Of a stretch of 64,000 nt of DNA, positions 36,357 to 46,699 are shown one piece after another (position 1 is the stretch's first letter; each line of letters starts with the position of its first letter). Both the position numbers and the translations under genes were made by a program. The notes under the pieces are model-generated. The model had not been told where the DNA came from. It made no database searches and saw only the letters and a program-made list of their open reading frames with translations. The stretch lies in contig NZ_AP022560.1 in the NCBI RefSeq assembly GCF_010726085.1, forward strand, positions 2,108,001-2,172,000, written 5' to 3'. The stretch comes from Mycolicibacterium moriokaense (GTDB taxonomy: Bacteria; Actinomycetota; Actinomycetes; Mycobacteriales; Mycobacteriaceae).

Positions 36357-37256
36357 ATGCACAGTGGTCCTGTGAACACCAAGCTCCCGCATCCGCGTAC
36401 CGGCGAGCTGTTTGACTCACCCGTACCCCCTGGTGTCGGGTGGCCAGGGGACCTGGCCTCGGCCGAGACCGTGGTCGCGGCGACGCCCGCGCAGGTGGTC
36501 CGGCGGGCCCGCGCGGTGACGACGATCGAGCAGCTGGACGCCGAGGTGTCGGTGTGCCGAGCGTGCCCCCGGCTGGTGAAGTGGCGCGAAGACGTCGCCG
36601 TCGCCAAGCGCAAGTCCTACGCCGACCAGCCGTATTGGGGTCGGCCGATACCCGGGTGGGGGTCGTCGCAGCCGCGGGTGTTGATCGTGGGCCTGGCGCC
36701 AGCGGCGCACGGCGGCAACCGAACCGGCAGGGTCTTCACCGGCGATCGATCCGGCGACTTCCTCTTCGCCGCGCTGTATCGAGCCGGTCTGGCGAATCAG
36801 GCCCTCTGTACCGATGCCGCTGATGGCTTGGCGCTCAACGACACTCGCGTGGCCGCCGCGGTGCGCTGCGCGCCGCCCGCCAACGCACCGACGCCACAGG
36901 AGCGGGCGGTCTGCGCTCCGTGGCTCGACGCCGAGTGGCGACTCACGAAGTCGTCGGTGCGGGTGATCATCGCGCTCGGCGGGTTCGCGTGGCGGGCCGC
37001 GCTCGAGATAGTGCGCAACGGCGGCGGTGTCATCGGGTCGCCCGCGCCTCGGTTCGGCCACGGCGCCACCGCCGACCTCGGCGGGGTCACGCTGATCGGG
37101 TGCTACCACCCGAGCCAGCAGAACACCTTCACCGGGCGCCTCACCCCGGCGATGCTGGACGACATATTCGGTCAGGCCAAGCGACTTGTGTGCGTCGAGG
37201 AGCGTTCACCGCAGCAAAACGCACACAAATCGCGGGAACGACGGGCCACGTCGTAG
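36357..37256 (+). CDS. udgB: Type 5 uracil-DNA glycosylase UdgB
   Basis: A 299-aa family 5 uracil-DNA glycosylase that removes uracil, hypoxanthine and related bases. Four cysteines of the Fe-S cluster are visible (VCRACP and later CAPP and CAPW). Motif I-like [20 protein letters not shown] and the C-terminal [16 protein letters not shown] fit the family. Starts at ATG 36357 or GTG 36372 are both possible. The last about 25 residues are encoded by an inverted-repeat element (37181-37233), giving a basic tail absent from the conserved domain. It is divergent from tap, as in M. tuberculosis (Rv1259). Confidence 0.92.
   Translation: MHSGPVNTKLPHPRTGELFDSPVPPGVGWPGDLASAETVVAATPAQVVRRARAVTTIEQLDAEVSVCRACPRLVKWREDVAVAKRKSYADQPYWGRPIPGWGSSQPRVLIVGLAPAAHGGNRTGRVFTGDRSGDFLFAALYRAGLANQALCTDAADGLALNDTRVAAAVRCAPPANAPTPQERAVCAPWLDAEWRLTKSSVRVIIALGGFAWRAALEIVRNGGGVIGSPAPRFGHGATADLGGVTLIGCYHPSQQNTFTGRLTPAMLDDIFGQAKRLVCVEERSPQQNAHKSRERRATS
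37181..37233. repeat. Inverted repeat, family B copy 2, inside udgB
   Basis: The 15-nt arms GCGACTTGTGTGCGT (37181-37195) and ACGCACACAAATCGC (37219-37233) pair with one mismatch. The arm shares TTGTGTGC with the copy at 29165-29213. Here the repeat lies within the last codons of udgB, 37 nt before the next gene. Confidence 0.85.
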
Positions 37257-37269
37257 CGTTGTTGGTGCC

Positions 37270-38307
37270 ATGCGCCTTTCTGTCCTAGACCTCGTGCCGG
37301 TACGCACCGACCAGTCGACATCGGATGCGCTGGCGGCATCGACCGCCCTCGCGCAGACGGCTGACCGGCTGGGATACACCCGCTACTGGGTCGCCGAGCA
37401 CCACAACATGCCGTCGGTCGCGGCGACCAGCCCGCCGGTGGTCATCGCCCACCTCGCCGCCCACACCACGCAGCTGCGGCTGGGCTCCGGCGGTGTCATG
37501 CTGCCCAACCACGCGCCGCTGGCCGTCGCCGAGCAGTTCGCGCTGCTGGAGGCCGCGCATCCGGGCCGCATCGATCTCGGCATCGGACGGGCGCCCGGGT
37601 CGGATCCGGTGACGTCGATGGCGCTGCGCGGCGCCGCGGGCCGCGACGATCGGGACATCGAGGCGTTCCCGGACTATCTGGACGACGTCGTCGCGCTGAT
37701 GAGCGCCAAGGGCGTGCGGGTCCCGATCCCGAACCAGCGCTACATCCTCAAGGCCACACCCGCCGCGGTGACGGAACCGAAGCTGTGGCTGCTTGGTTCG
37801 TCGATGTATTCGGCCCAACTGGCCGCGGTCAAAGGTCTGCCGTACGTGTTCGCACACCACTTCTCCGGCCAGGGCACCGCCGAGGCGCTGGCGGTGTATC
37901 GGTCGGAGTTCCGGCCGAGCGACCTGGCGCCCGAACCCCTGACATTCCTCACCGTCAACGCCGTCGTGGCCGAAACACACGACGAGGCAATGGCTCTGGC
38001 GCTGCCGAACCTGCAGATGATGGCGCGGCTGCGGACCGGGCAACCGCTCGGTGCGCTGGATCTCGTCGAAGACGCGCAAGCCGCGGTGCTCAGCCCGCAG
38101 GCGGAACACATCGTCGAGGCGGTCCTACGTCGTTCCGTCGTCGGCTCGCCGACCGACGCCGCCGACCAGATTCGCGCGCTGGCTGACGAGTTCGGTGTCG
38201 ACGAGGTCATGGTCAACCCCGCCGCCTCGGCACACCGCGGCACCGACCCCGCGACCGCACCTGGTCGGGACACGACGCTGGAACTGCTGGCGAAAGAGCT
38301 GTTCTAG
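37270..38307 (+). CDS. LLM-class flavin-dependent oxidoreductase
   Basis: A 345-aa luciferase-like monooxygenase family protein. Typical text: [40 protein letters not shown], and [17 protein letters not shown] ([14 protein letters not shown]). It likely uses FMNH2 or F420H2; the subclass matches bacterial luciferase-like MsnO8 proteins. ATG 37270 lies 14 nt after the udgB stop, giving the usual length. TAGCGT at 37254-37259 is a possible -10. Substrate unknown. Confidence 0.88.
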   Translation: MRLSVLDLVPVRTDQSTSDALAASTALAQTADRLGYTRYWVAEHHNMPSVAATSPPVVIAHLAAHTTQLRLGSGGVMLPNHAPLAVAEQFALLEAAHPGRIDLGIGRAPGSDPVTSMALRGAAGRDDRDIEAFPDYLDDVVALMSAKGVRVPIPNQRYILKATPAAVTEPKLWLLGSSMYSAQLAAVKGLPYVFAHHFSGQGTAEALAVYRSEFRPSDLAPEPLTFLTVNAVVAETHDEAMALALPNLQMMARLRTGQPLGALDLVEDAQAAVLSPQAEHIVEAVLRRSVVGSPTDAADQIRALADEFGVDEVMVNPAASAHRGTDPATAPGRDTTLELLAKELF

Positions 38308-38330
38308 TCAGGCTTTTGGCGTCAGCCTGA
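38308..38330. terminator. Bidirectional terminator candidate
   Basis: TCAGGCT (38308-38314) and AGCCTGA (38324-38330) form a 7-bp perfect stem with a 9-nt loop, directly after the LLM stop and before the convergent HIT gene end. Confidence 0.5.
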
Positions 38331-38336
38331 GCGAGC

Positions 38337-38777
38337 TCATGACGTCTCTTCCTGAGCGTCGAGTTTCTCGAGCGCCTCACGCAACAGACGTCCGGATTCC
38401 TCGCGGTTCGGGTCGTGCCGCAGCAGCATGCCCTTGGCGAAGGACAGCTTGTCGCCGCTCTGCCGCGGCAGGACGTGCAGATGGATGTGGAACACGCTCT
38501 GGAAGGCGGCCTTGCCGTCGTTGATGACGATGTTGTTGCCGTCGGCGTGCAGGCCGGACTGGCGTGCCGCCCGCGCGATGCGCTGGCCGATGGTCATCAT
38601 CGCGGCGACCGTCTCAGGGGGCGTATCGGTCAGGTCGACGCTGTGCTGCTTCGGGATCACCAGCGTATGGCCCCTGGTGAACGGGCGGATGTCGAGGATT
38701 GCCAGGTAGTCGTCGTCCTCGTAGATCCTGATGGCCGGGGCTTCGCCGGCGACGACAGCACAGAACACACACGACAT
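38337..38777 (-). CDS. HIT-family nucleotide hydrolase
   Basis: A 146-aa histidine-triad protein matching Rv1262c. The N-terminal CVFC pair resembles the zinc-binding part of HinT/Fhit-like proteins, and the catalytic triad is HIHLHVLP. Such proteins cleave AMP-linked phosphoramidates or dinucleotides. ATG 38777 gives the conserved MSCVFC start; a longer frame to 38999 has no support. Confidence 0.93.
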   Translation of the reverse strand: MSCVFCAVVAGEAPAIRIYEDDDYLAILDIRPFTRGHTLVIPKQHSVDLTDTPPETVAAMMTIGQRIARAARQSGLHADGNNIVINDGKAAFQSVFHIHLHVLPRQSGDKLSFAKGMLLRHDPNREESGRLLREALEKLDAQEETS

Positions 38778-38892
38778 TCCGCCACGGTAGCGGTTGGACT
38801 CTGGCCCCGTTTGGACCGCACAACCCGCACCCGTTTCGTAGCCTGTCGGCAGCGCAGCGCCGTCGGGTGCGCGGTGAGCACGGAGGTGTCGG

Positions 38893-40269
38893 ATGGACGA
38901 TCGCGAACTCGCCTTCGCGGGCGCTGCGCAGCAGGCCCGGTTGCTGGCCGACGGCGCCATCACCGCACCCGCGTTGCTCGAGGTGTATCTGGAACGCATC
39001 GCCCGCCTCGACCCCGAACTGCGGGCCTATCGCGTCGTCCTCGCCGACAGCGCCCGCGAGCAGGCCGCCGCGGCCCAGGCCCGCCTCGACGCGGGTGAGC
39101 GGCTGCCGCTGCTCGGTGTGCCCATCGCCATCAAGGACGACGTCGACGTCGTGGGGGAGGTGACGGCAATCGGGTCCGCCGCGCACGGACCCGCCCGCAC
39201 CGCTGACGCCGAAGTGGTCCGGCGGCTGCGCGAGGCCGGTGCCGTCATCGTCGGCAAGACCAACGTGCCGGAGATGACGCTGTGGTCGTTTGCCGAGACC
39301 CTCACCTTCGGTGCGACCAGAAACCCCTGGAACACCGACTACACCCCGGGCGGCAGCAGCGCCGGAAGCGGTGCGGCGGTGGCCGCGGGACTCGCGGCGA
39401 TGGCATTGGGGTCCGACGGTATGGGGTCGATCCGGATCCCGTCGACGTGGTGTGGGTTGTTCGGGCTCAAGCCGCAGCGCGATCGCGTGCCGATGACGCC
39501 TCACGACGACGCGTGGAACGGGTTGACCGTCAACGGGCCGATGGCGCGCACTGTCGAGGACGCGGCACTGTTTCTCGATGTCACGAGCGACGAGTCCGGC
39601 TTCGTCGTAGCAGCGGCGAAAGACCCTGGCAGGCTTCGGGTTGCGATCAGCACCAAGGTCCCGCTGGGCGTGGTGGCTCGCGTGGGCGCCCCGCAGCGAG
39701 CGGCGGTGGAGGAGGCGGCGGAGCTGCTGCGTGAGCTCGGGCACAGCGTCGTCGTACGCGATCCCGACTATCCGGCCACCGGTCTGACCCATGCGCTGTC
39801 GCGGTACTTCCGCGGGGCTTATGACGACGTTTCGGCGCTGCCCCGGCCGGACCGGCTCGAACCCCGCACCCGCAACTTCGCGCGAATCGGCGGGTTGATC
39901 TCCGATGAGCGGATGAACCGGATCAGGGCGACGGAGAGCGTCCTCGCCGAACGCGTCATGTCCATCTACGACGACGTCGACGTCCTCCTCACCCCCGGCA
40001 CGGCGTTGGGCCCGTCGCGTATCGGCGCCTACCAGCGGCGCGGCGCGGTGTCGACGCTGATGCTGGTCGCGGCTAGGGTGCCGTTCCAGGCGATGTTCAA
40101 CGCGACCGGCCAGCCGGCGGCCGTCGTGCCATGGGGATTCGACGGAAACGGGGTACCGACCTCGATCCAGCTGGTCGGCCGGCCATTCGACGAGGCGACC
40201 CTGCTCTCACTGAGCGCCCAGATCGAGAAGGCACGACCCTGGGCCGACCGTCGGCCCCCCGTGTCCTAG
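38893..40269 (+). CDS. amiB2: Amidase AmiB2
   Basis: A 458-aa amidase-signature enzyme matching Rv1263. The Ser-cisSer-Lys triad is visible: Lys in PIAIKDDVDV, the cis-Ser in GSDGMGSIRIPS, and the nucleophile in GGSSAGSGAAVA. It hydrolyses a carboxamide to acid and ammonia; substrate unknown. GGAGG at 38882-38886 is its ribosome site. The stop overlaps by four nt the convergent glycosylase gene. Confidence 0.93.
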   Translation: MDDRELAFAGAAQQARLLADGAITAPALLEVYLERIARLDPELRAYRVVLADSAREQAAAAQARLDAGERLPLLGVPIAIKDDVDVVGEVTAIGSAAHGPARTADAEVVRRLREAGAVIVGKTNVPEMTLWSFAETLTFGATRNPWNTDYTPGGSSAGSGAAVAAGLAAMALGSDGMGSIRIPSTWCGLFGLKPQRDRVPMTPHDDAWNGLTVNGPMARTVEDAALFLDVTSDESGFVVAAAKDPGRLRVAISTKVPLGVVARVGAPQRAAVEEAAELLRELGHSVVVRDPDYPATGLTHALSRYFRGAYDDVSALPRPDRLEPRTRNFARIGGLISDERMNRIRATESVLAERVMSIYDDVDVLLTPGTALGPSRIGAYQRRGAVSTLMLVAARVPFQAMFNATGQPAAVVPWGFDGNGVPTSIQLVGRPFDEATLLSLSAQIEKARPWADRRPPVS

Positions 40270-40763
40270 TTGGCGGTGAGGGCCTCGCGCCAGAGCTTCA
40301 GTTTGTCCTCGTAGCGCATGGTCTGAGCCGGGCTGGTCGACGGTAATCGCTGGTAGTGCACATCGGGTGCGACCCGCACGAGTCGGTTGAAGTTCTTCTC
40401 CGCGGCCGCACCGTTGAAGAGGATCCGCCTGATGCCCGGCTGTGCGATGAAGAGTTCACCAAAGTCGTTGGGCACCATGCTGTCCGGCTGCACCGCCGAA
40501 TCGAGACTGCCGGTGCGCCTGCACGACTTCAGCACGTCCCACACCGCGATGCCATGCGCCACCAGCGCGGCGGCCCGGTGCTCGTACGGGTCGTCGGCGG
40601 CGAACCCGTACAGCTCACCGGTGATCCGCCAGAACGCGTTGCGCGGGTTGCCGTAGTACTGCCCCGACGCCATCGACATCACGCTGAGCATGTTGCCGAG
40701 GATCAACGTGTGCGCCCCCTCGCCTGCGATCGGCGGAAGGCCGTGCACCAGCGGCGCGCCCAT
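40266..40763 (-). CDS. DNA-deoxyinosine glycosylase, UDG superfamily family 6-like
   Basis: A 165-aa UDG-superfamily protein with the family 6 (hypoxanthine-DNA glycosylase) pattern: [11 protein letters not shown] followed by [13 protein letters not shown], and motif II LPSTSPA. The first motif reads GNMLSV instead of the more usual GSxPGV, so specificity may differ. It removes deaminated bases during base excision repair. Together with udgB, 3 kb away, it gives two UDG-fold repair enzymes close together. Confidence 0.85.
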   Translation of the reverse strand: MGAPLVHGLPPIAGEGAHTLILGNMLSVMSMASGQYYGNPRNAFWRITGELYGFAADDPYEHRAAALVAHGIAVWDVLKSCRRTGSLDSAVQPDSMVPNDFGELFIAQPGIRRILFNGAAAEKNFNRLVRVAPDVHYQRLPSTSPAQTMRYEDKLKLWREALTAN

Positions 40764-40791
40764 GTGCCGAATATTGCACGCCCGCGGGGTA

Positions 40792-40797
40792 TACGTT
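40792..40797 (+). promoter_or_regulatory. -10 box of the adenylyl cyclase
   Basis: TACGTT ends six nt before GTG 40804, the spacing of a leaderless promoter. Confidence 0.5.
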
Positions 40798-40803
40798 GAG
40801 CCG

Positions 40804-41922
40804 GTGGCCGAAGAACGCGATCTCGAGGCGTCCGGGCTGCTCGACGGGCTTGAGGGGAAGGCCCGCGCTGACCGCCTCGAGCTCGTCGAATGGCTGCTCG
40901 AGAAGGGCTACAGCGTCGAACAGATCAAAAGCTCGTACGCGCCGATGCTGCTCCCGGCCCGCCGGTTGCTCGGTGACGACGGCGTTTACGTCTCCGCGCG
41001 CGAGACCTGCGAGAAGACCGGTATCGACCTCGAGCTCCTGAAGCGCTTCCAACGGGCGATGGGGCTGCCGAGCATCGACGATCCTGACGCCCCCATGCTT
41101 CTGCGCGCCGATGCCGAGGCGGCGGCCTTCGGGCAGCGCTTCGTTGAGTTGGGTATCGACCCGGACCAGCTGGTACAGGTGACGCGGGTGCTGGCCGACG
41201 GCCTGTCGAGGGCGGCTGAAGCGATGCGTTACGCGGGTTTGGCGTCGATCCTCGATCAGACGGCGAGCGAGCTGACCATCGCGAAGAACTCCGAGGCGCT
41301 CGTGGGTGCGGCCGCGCCGATGCTGGAACCCATGATCCAGGAGATGCTGCGACTACAGCTGCGGCATCTGTTGGAGACCGAGGCGATCAGCGCATCGGAA
41401 ATGGCTGAGGGCCAAGGACTTCCGGGCGCGCGCCTGGTGAGCATCGCCTTCGCCGATCTCGTCGGGTTCACCCGACTCGGCGAGATGGTTCCGCCGGAGG
41501 AGCTGGAGGGGCTCGCGCACCGGCTGGCCGACCTCGCCCACGAGGTCGCGGTGCCGCCCGTGCGCTTCGTCAAGACCATCGGCGATGAAGTCATGCTCGT
41601 CAGCCCCGATCCGGTGCTACTGCTGGAAGCCGTGTTGACGTTGGTCGGCGAAGCGGAACGCGACGAGGGGTTCCCGCGACTCCGGGCGGGGATGGCCACG
41701 GGGGAGGCCGTCAGCCGCGCCGGTGACTGGTTCGGCAGTCCGGTGAACCTCGCGAGTCGAGTGACCGGCGCCGCCCGTCCCGGTTCGGTTCTGGTGGCCG
41801 AGTCCACCCGTGAGGCCATCGGCGACGACGAACGGTTCACGTGGTCATTCGCAGGCGCACGCCACCTCAAGGGCATCTCATCCGACGTCAAGCTGTTCCG
41901 CGTCCGACGGTCGGCCGACTGA
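40804..41922 (+). CDS. Class III adenylyl cyclase, Rv1264-type with pH-sensing N-domain
   Basis: A 372-aa soluble cyclase. The N-terminal all-helical regulatory domain (about 1-205) aligns by eye with that of Rv1264, which inhibits the enzyme at neutral pH and activates at acid pH. The C-terminal cyclase domain keeps all catalytic residues: metal-binding D218 and D261, substrate-selecting K257 and D308, and transition-state N315 and R319, each four residues lower than in Rv1264. It makes cAMP as a homodimer. GTG 40804 fits the leaderless TACGTT box; longer frames lack support. Confidence 0.93.
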   Translation: MAEERDLEASGLLDGLEGKARADRLELVEWLLEKGYSVEQIKSSYAPMLLPARRLLGDDGVYVSARETCEKTGIDLELLKRFQRAMGLPSIDDPDAPMLLRADAEAAAFGQRFVELGIDPDQLVQVTRVLADGLSRAAEAMRYAGLASILDQTASELTIAKNSEALVGAAAPMLEPMIQEMLRLQLRHLLETEAISASEMAEGQGLPGARLVSIAFADLVGFTRLGEMVPPEELEGLAHRLADLAHEVAVPPVRFVKTIGDEVMLVSPDPVLLLEAVLTLVGEAERDEGFPRLRAGMATGEAVSRAGDWFGSPVNLASRVTGAARPGSVLVAESTREAIGDDERFTWSFAGARHLKGISSDVKLFRVRRSAD

Positions 41923-41979
41923 GAGGGGTGGGGCGGTATTGCTACGCGCAGACCAGCCCGAAGGCCGGCTCCGGTCGTT

Positions 41980-41985
41980 TACGAT
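41980..41985 (+). promoter_or_regulatory. -10 box of the secreted protein gene
   Basis: TACGAT ends six nt before ATG 41992; the next gene repeats the same hexamer and spacing (42420-42425 before ATG 42432). Confidence 0.45.
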
Positions 41986-41991
41986 CCAGGA

Positions 41992-42405
41992 ATGAACCGG
42001 ACCGCCGTGGTGATCGGGTTGACGTCGACGGTCGTGTTGGCCGGCATTGCGAGCGCAAGCGGTGCACACGCGCAGCCGCCTCCGCCGAATCCCGGTCCGT
42101 GCAACTTCACGCTCTCCCCGCCCCAGGTGGTCCAGGTCGACGGCGTCGCGAAGGTGACCGCCACGCTGACCCCGGCAGGCTGCCTGGCGCCGTGGAAGCC
42201 CAAGTTCGCCGTTGCGTGTGTATCCGTCGTCGGCCAGGCCGATCAATGCATGCAGTCCCGCGACGCCGCTCCCGCGCAGGTGTTCTACGAGCCGTACGAG
42301 CCCGGGAAGACCTATGAGTCGTCCGGTCGGGGCTGCGGTGCGATCTTCGACTTCACGACCGACCCGAACTGTCTGGTGCTGGGGCCGGTAAACGCGCCGC
42401 TGTAA
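41992..42405 (+). CDS. Small secreted protein of unknown function
   Basis: A 137-aa protein with a clear Sec signal peptide (hydrophobic residues about 5-24, cleavage after AHA) and a proline-rich start of the mature part. Six cysteines in the mature chain (GPCN, GCLAP, VACVS, DQCMQ, GRGCG, PNCLV) suggest up to three disulfides outside the cell. No family was recognised. It stands between the cyclase and the epimerase, with its own leaderless-type promoter. Confidence 0.75.
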   Translation: MNRTAVVIGLTSTVVLAGIASASGAHAQPPPPNPGPCNFTLSPPQVVQVDGVAKVTATLTPAGCLAPWKPKFAVACVSVVGQADQCMQSRDAAPAQVFYEPYEPGKTYESSGRGCGAIFDFTTDPNCLVLGPVNAPL

Positions 42406-42419
42406 CCGCGGCGCGGCTC

Positions 42420-42425
42420 TACGAT
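42420..42425 (+). promoter_or_regulatory. -10 box of the epimerase-like gene
   Basis: TACGAT ends six nt before ATG 42432, giving a leaderless mRNA if used. Confidence 0.45.
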
Positions 42426-42431
42426 CAGCCG

Positions 42432-43343
42432 ATGCGCGGTTCGAAGATTCTCATCACCGGCCCAACCGGTCAGGTCGCCATGCCGGTCGCCAAGGCGCTT
42501 GCCGTCGAGAACGAAGTGTGGGGGATCGCCCGTTTCACCGACACTGTCGCGCGGGATGACCTGGAGAAGGCCGGGGTGCGCTGCGAGACCGTCAACCTCG
42601 CGGGCGGTGACTTCTCGGGAATCCCGCCGGATTTCGACTACGTCATCAATTTGGCGGTGGCCAAGAGCGGTCGCTGGGACAAGGATCTTGCCGCCAATGC
42701 GGAGTCGGTCGGACTCCTGATGGCGCACTGCCGGGAGATGAAGGCCTTCCTGCACTGCTCGTCGGGAGCCGTCTACGACCCACCCGGCGACGAACCCCGT
42801 ACCGAACGCGCCGCGCTGGGCGACAACCACAAACCGTTGTTCCCAACGTATTCCATCTCCAAGATCGCCGGTGAGGTGGTCGTCCGCACGATGGCCCGCG
42901 CACTCGGCATTCGCAGCACCATCGCCCGGCTCAATGTCCCGTACGGCGACAACGGTGGATGGCCGTTCTTCCACATGGAGATGATGCTGAGCGGCATGCC
43001 GATCCCGGTTCCGCCCGGGGGCCCGGCCCGCTACAACCTCATGCACGAGGACGACATCATCGCGACTCTTCCGAAGCTCCTCGAGATCGCGTCGGTTCCG
43101 GCCACCACCATCAACTGGGCAGGCGAGCAGTTCGTCAGCATTCAGGAGTGGTGCACCTACCTCGGCTCACTCGTCGGTGTGCAGCCGTCGTTCGAGGAGA
43201 GCGACCAGGCGTTGCGCGGCAACCCTCTCGACGTCACGCTCATGCGTGAACTCGTCGGACCCGCGACCGTCGACTGGAAGGACGGCCTGCGCCGCATGGC
43301 GGCCAAGTTCCACCCGGAACTGGTGACTAGCGCGACGGTGTGA
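42432..43343 (+). CDS. NAD-dependent epimerase/dehydratase (extended SDR)
   Basis: A 303-aa extended short-chain dehydrogenase. The Rossmann motif [11 protein letters not shown] (GxxGxxA), the serine region CSSGAVYD, and YSISKIAGE (YxxxK) are visible. Substrates in this class are nucleotide sugars or hydroxy-steroid-like alcohols; none is indicated. Its last 17 nt overlap the end of the convergent copper ATPase gene. Confidence 0.9.
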   Translation: MRGSKILITGPTGQVAMPVAKALAVENEVWGIARFTDTVARDDLEKAGVRCETVNLAGGDFSGIPPDFDYVINLAVAKSGRWDKDLAANAESVGLLMAHCREMKAFLHCSSGAVYDPPGDEPRTERAALGDNHKPLFPTYSISKIAGEVVVRTMARALGIRSTIARLNVPYGDNGGWPFFHMEMMLSGMPIPVPPGGPARYNLMHEDDIIATLPKLLEIASVPATTINWAGEQFVSIQEWCTYLGSLVGVQPSFEESDQALRGNPLDVTLMRELVGPATVDWKDGLRRMAAKFHPELVTSATV

Positions 43344-45522
43344 ACCGGCGCAGTCGCAGGCTGTTGCTGAGGACGAAGACGGAACTGAAAGCCATTGCGG
43401 CGCCGGCGATCATCGGGTTGAGTAAGCCCGCGGCGGCCAACGGCAGCGCGGCGACGTTGTAGGCGAACGCCCAGAACAGGTTGCCCTTGATCGTCGCCAG
43501 CGTGCGGCGCGACAGCCGGATCGCGTCCGGGACGGTGCGCAGGTCATTGCGAACGAGAGTCAGATCGCTCGCCTCGATCGCCACGTCCGCGCCGCTGCCC
43601 ATGGCGAGTCCGAGGTCGGCCTGTGCGAGGGCGGCCGCATCGTTGACGCCGTCACCGACCATCGCGACGATCTTGCCCTCGGCCTGCAGACGCTTGACCA
43701 CGTCGACCTTCTCCTCAGGCAGTACGCCTGCGATCACCTCGTCGATGCCGACCTGTTGGGCGACCGTGCGCGCCGTCGCCTCGTTGTCACCCGTGAGCAG
43801 GATCGGGGTAAGGCCAAGAGCGCGAAGCTCTTTGACTGCCTCGGCGGAGGTCGTCTTGACCGCGTCGGCGACCACCAGCACACCGAGGGCGGTGTCGTCC
43901 AGGCCGACCACAACCGCCGTGTTGCCCGCGGATTCCGCGCTCCGCACGGACTCTGAAAGTTCCTCGGACATCTCGCTGAACAGCCGCCGTCGCCCGACTG
44001 TCACCTTGGCGCCGTCAACGACACCTCGGACGCCGAGTCCCCGCAGATTGGTGAAGTCCGTTGCCTGGGGGAATTCACCCACCCTGGCCTGCGCGCCCGC
44101 CGTGATGGCCTTCGCAATCGGGTGTTCGGAGGCCACCTCGAGTGCCCCCGCGAGGCGAAGCAGCTGTTCGGGCCGCTCACCGTCCGCGGTGATCACGTCG
44201 ACGAGCGTCATCGTGCCGGTGGTGACCGTACCCGTCTTGTCCAACAGGATGGTGTCGACTTCCTTGGTCGATTCCAGCACCTCGGGGCCTTTGATCAGAA
44301 TGCCCAACTGCGCTCCCCGGCCGGTACCGACCATCAACGCCGTCGGCGTCGCGAGACCTAACGCGCAGGGGCACGCGATGATCAGCACTGCGACCGCCGC
44401 GGTGAACGCCGCCGCCACCGGTCCGCCCGTGCCGATCCAAAATCCGAGCGTCGCAACGGATAACGCGATGACGATCGGGACGAAGACGCCGGCGATCCGG
44501 TCGGCCAGACGCTGGGCCTGCGCCTTGCCGTTCTGCGCCTCCTCGACCAGTCGGCTTATCTGGGCCAGCGCGGTGTCGGCGCCGACCCGGTTGGCCCGCA
44601 CCACCAGTCGGCCGTCAGCGTTGACAGTGGCACCGACCACCTCGCAGCCGGGTTCGACCTCGACGGGCACCGATTCTCCGGTCAGCAGCGACGCGTCGAC
44701 GGCGGACCGTCCCTCCACGACGACGCCGTCGGTGGCGATCTTCTCGCCGGGGCGGACCACGAACTCATCGCCGACCTTCAGCTCTTCGATCGGGATGCGT
44801 TGTTCGGCACCGCTTCTCCGTACCGTCACATCCTTGACCCCGAGTTCCAGCATCGCGCGCAGTGCCGCACCGGCACGTCGCTTGGACCTGGCCTCGAAAT
44901 AGCGCCCGGCGAGAATGAGGGTGGTGACGCCTGCCGCGGCCTCGAGGTAGATGTTGCCGCTGCCGTCGCCGCGGCCGATCGTCAGCTCGAACGTATGCGT
45001 CATACCCGGCGTCCCTGCCGCACCCCAGAACAACGCGTACACCGACCACCCCAGCGCGGCCAGGGTGCCCATCGAGATCAGCGTGTCCATGGTGGCGGTG
45101 CCATGACGCAGATTCGCCAACGCCGCCCGATGGAACGGCCAAGCGCCCCACAGCACCACGGGCGCCGCCAGCGCCAGCGAAACCCACTGCCAGTACATGA
45201 ACTGCAGTGCGGGCACCATCGCGGTCGCGACGACGGGCACCGTCAAGGCCACACAGATCAGCAGCCGCCAACGCAGCGCGGCTGTCGGATCCTCTTCCGC
45301 CTCAGCCTGTTCCGACGTCGGCAGATGGGCCTGATAGCCGGCCTGCTCGACCGTCTTCACGAGCTGATCGGCGGTGACATCGTCGCCGAACTCGACGCGG
45401 GCCTTCTCCGTCGCGAAGTTGACCGTGGCGGTGACGCCGTCGATCTTGTTGAGCTTCTTCTCGATTCGACTGGCGCATGACGCACACGTCATGCCGTCGA
45501 CCGCGAGTTCTACGACCGACAT
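43327..45522 (-). CDS. copA: Cu(I)-exporting P1B-type ATPase
   Basis: A 731-aa metal pump. An N-terminal HMA domain has GMTCASC; helix 6 has the CPC site in [10 protein letters not shown]; the phosphorylation motif is [18 protein letters not shown] is the HP motif; [10 protein letters not shown] is the hinge. Helix 7-8 residues YN ([10 protein letters not shown]) and MxxSS (MAFSSVFV) are the Cu(I)-specific P1B-1 signature. It exports Cu+ across the membrane. ATG 45522 follows the upstream stop by one nt. It ends a copper operon with copZ and a His-rich protein. Confidence 0.95.
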   Translation of the reverse strand: MSVVELAVDGMTCASCASRIEKKLNKIDGVTATVNFATEKARVEFGDDVTADQLVKTVEQAGYQAHLPTSEQAEAEEDPTAALRWRLLICVALTVPVVATAMVPALQFMYWQWVSLALAAPVVLWGAWPFHRAALANLRHGTATMDTLISMGTLAALGWSVYALFWGAAGTPGMTHTFELTIGRGDGSGNIYLEAAAGVTTLILAGRYFEARSKRRAGAALRAMLELGVKDVTVRRSGAEQRIPIEELKVGDEFVVRPGEKIATDGVVVEGRSAVDASLLTGESVPVEVEPGCEVVGATVNADGRLVVRANRVGADTALAQISRLVEEAQNGKAQAQRLADRIAGVFVPIVIALSVATLGFWIGTGGPVAAAFTAAVAVLIIACPCALGLATPTALMVGTGRGAQLGILIKGPEVLESTKEVDTILLDKTGTVTTGTMTLVDVITADGERPEQLLRLAGALEVASEHPIAKAITAGAQARVGEFPQATDFTNLRGLGVRGVVDGAKVTVGRRRLFSEMSEELSESVRSAESAGNTAVVVGLDDTALGVLVVADAVKTTSAEAVKELRALGLTPILLTGDNEATARTVAQQVGIDEVIAGVLPEEKVDVVKRLQAEGKIVAMVGDGVNDAAALAQADLGLAMGSGADVAIEASDLTLVRNDLRTVPDAIRLSRRTLATIKGNLFWAFAYNVAALPLAAAGLLNPMIAGAAMAFSSVFVLSNSLRLRRFTPSR

Positions 45523-45523
45523 G

Positions 45524-46408
45524 TCAGTGCTGATGTCCGCCGCCACCGCCGCCGGACGGTGCCGCTTCCTGCGCGGTGTCGGTGATGTTCACGGTGAACG
45601 CGGCGGTGCGGACGACGTCGCCGTGCTGGAAATCGAGGAACAGCCGGTAGGCGCCTGCGCTGGGAAATGTCGTGTGGAACACGATGTCCGGGCCCGGTGT
45701 GGTGGTGTTGTCGCCCACCTGGCCCATCGGATGCACATGCAGGTAGGCCAGATCGGACGCGCGTATCGCGACGAGGTGTCCGTACGCGCCGAGATAGGGC
45801 TGCAGGTCGCGAACGGGCTTGCCGTCCCGGCTGACCGACAGGGTCAGCATCGACGCTTCATTGGCCTTCGGGGTGCCGTTCAGTGTCACGTTGAAGCCGT
45901 CGACCTCCGCTGTCGTCGACGCCGGGGGCAACGGTTGCGGGTCGTACTTTCCTGCGACGTGCAGGTTGGCTGCCAGTGTCAACGCGGGGCCGCCGGATGG
46001 CATGAAATCGGCATAGACGCGGTAGTCACCCGCTCGCGAGAGGTTCAGCGGCACACTCCATGTGCCGTGTTCGTCCAGGGTCGGGTGGACGTGCTGGAAC
46101 ACGGCGAGGTCGTTGCGGACGACGATGAGATGCAACGGTCGCTCGTGGGTTTCGACATAGCGCTGCACCGGTGCGCCGGACGCACTCAGGATGCGGAACT
46201 TCAGCGTCGTGTTCGGTCCTGCGTTCGCGATCGAATCGTCCAACGCGAGCGTGTACCCGTCCTGCGTCGACTGCAGGCCGCCCGGCAGCTCCTCGGCGGC
46301 AGCGACGGTCTGTTCATCCTTGCTGACGGCGTTGCCGACCCACACGGCGATGGCGAACACCGCGGCCAGTGCGACGACGAACGCGATGACCTTCTGCCCG
46401 GTCTTCAT
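45524..46408 (-). CDS. Membrane-anchored His-rich copper-operon protein
   Basis: A 294-aa protein with one N-terminal membrane anchor (about residues 8-27) and an outward domain with two similar halves, each containing an HVHP motif (FQHVHPTL and YLHVHPMG), and a C-terminal GGGGGGHQH. Histidines and methionines suggest exoplasmic copper binding. The neighbours, copZ (one-nt overlap, TGATG) and the Cu(I) ATPase, support a role in copper resistance, for instance accepting Cu+ pumped out. No enzymatic motif was recognised. Confidence 0.8.
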   Translation of the reverse strand: MKTGQKVIAFVVALAAVFAIAVWVGNAVSKDEQTVAAAEELPGGLQSTQDGYTLALDDSIANAGPNTTLKFRILSASGAPVQRYVETHERPLHLIVVRNDLAVFQHVHPTLDEHGTWSVPLNLSRAGDYRVYADFMPSGGPALTLAANLHVAGKYDPQPLPPASTTAEVDGFNVTLNGTPKANEASMLTLSVSRDGKPVRDLQPYLGAYGHLVAIRASDLAYLHVHPMGQVGDNTTTPGPDIVFHTTFPSAGAYRLFLDFQHGDVVRTAAFTVNITDTAQEAAPSGGGGGGHQH

Positions 46409-46617
46409 CAGCTCGCCAGCTGGTAGCCGGCATCCTCGATGGCGGTCCTGATCGCGGACGGCTCGACCACTTTGTCACTGTCGATGGTGACGGTGCCGCT
46501 GGCCAGGTCCACCTCGACCGCCCGGACACCCGGGATCTCCCTGACCTCCTCACGGATCGACGCCGCGCAATGTCCGCAGCTCATCCCGGTGACCGTGACG
46601 GTTGTCGTCGTGCTCAT
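46408..46617 (-). CDS. copZ: Copper chaperone, CopZ-like
   Basis: A 69-aa HMA-domain protein with the metal site GMSCGHC near residue 11. It carries Cu+ in the cytosol to the ATPase. First gene of the copper operon; its promoter, with -10 TATGGT (46635-46630), is overlapped by a RicR-type palindrome. Confidence 0.93.
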   Translation of the reverse strand: MSTTTTVTVTGMSCGHCAASIREEVREIPGVRAVEVDLASGTVTIDSDKVVEPSAIRTAIEDAGYQLAS

Positions 46618-46633
46618 GACTACATCAGTACCA

Positions 46634-46648
46634 TACCCCCATGGGGTA
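46634..46648. promoter_or_regulatory. RicR/CsoR-type copper operator 1
   Basis: TACCCCCATGGGGTA is a perfect TACCC-N5-GGGTA palindrome, the pattern remembered for RicR boxes in mycobacteria. It overlaps the -10 region of copZ. Cu-free repressor bound here should block the copper operon. Confidence 0.8.
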
Positions 46649-46699
46649 TGACAAACGGCCCCCGGAACGTCGGGTCTTGCGCGCCACCCCGGCGAAACC

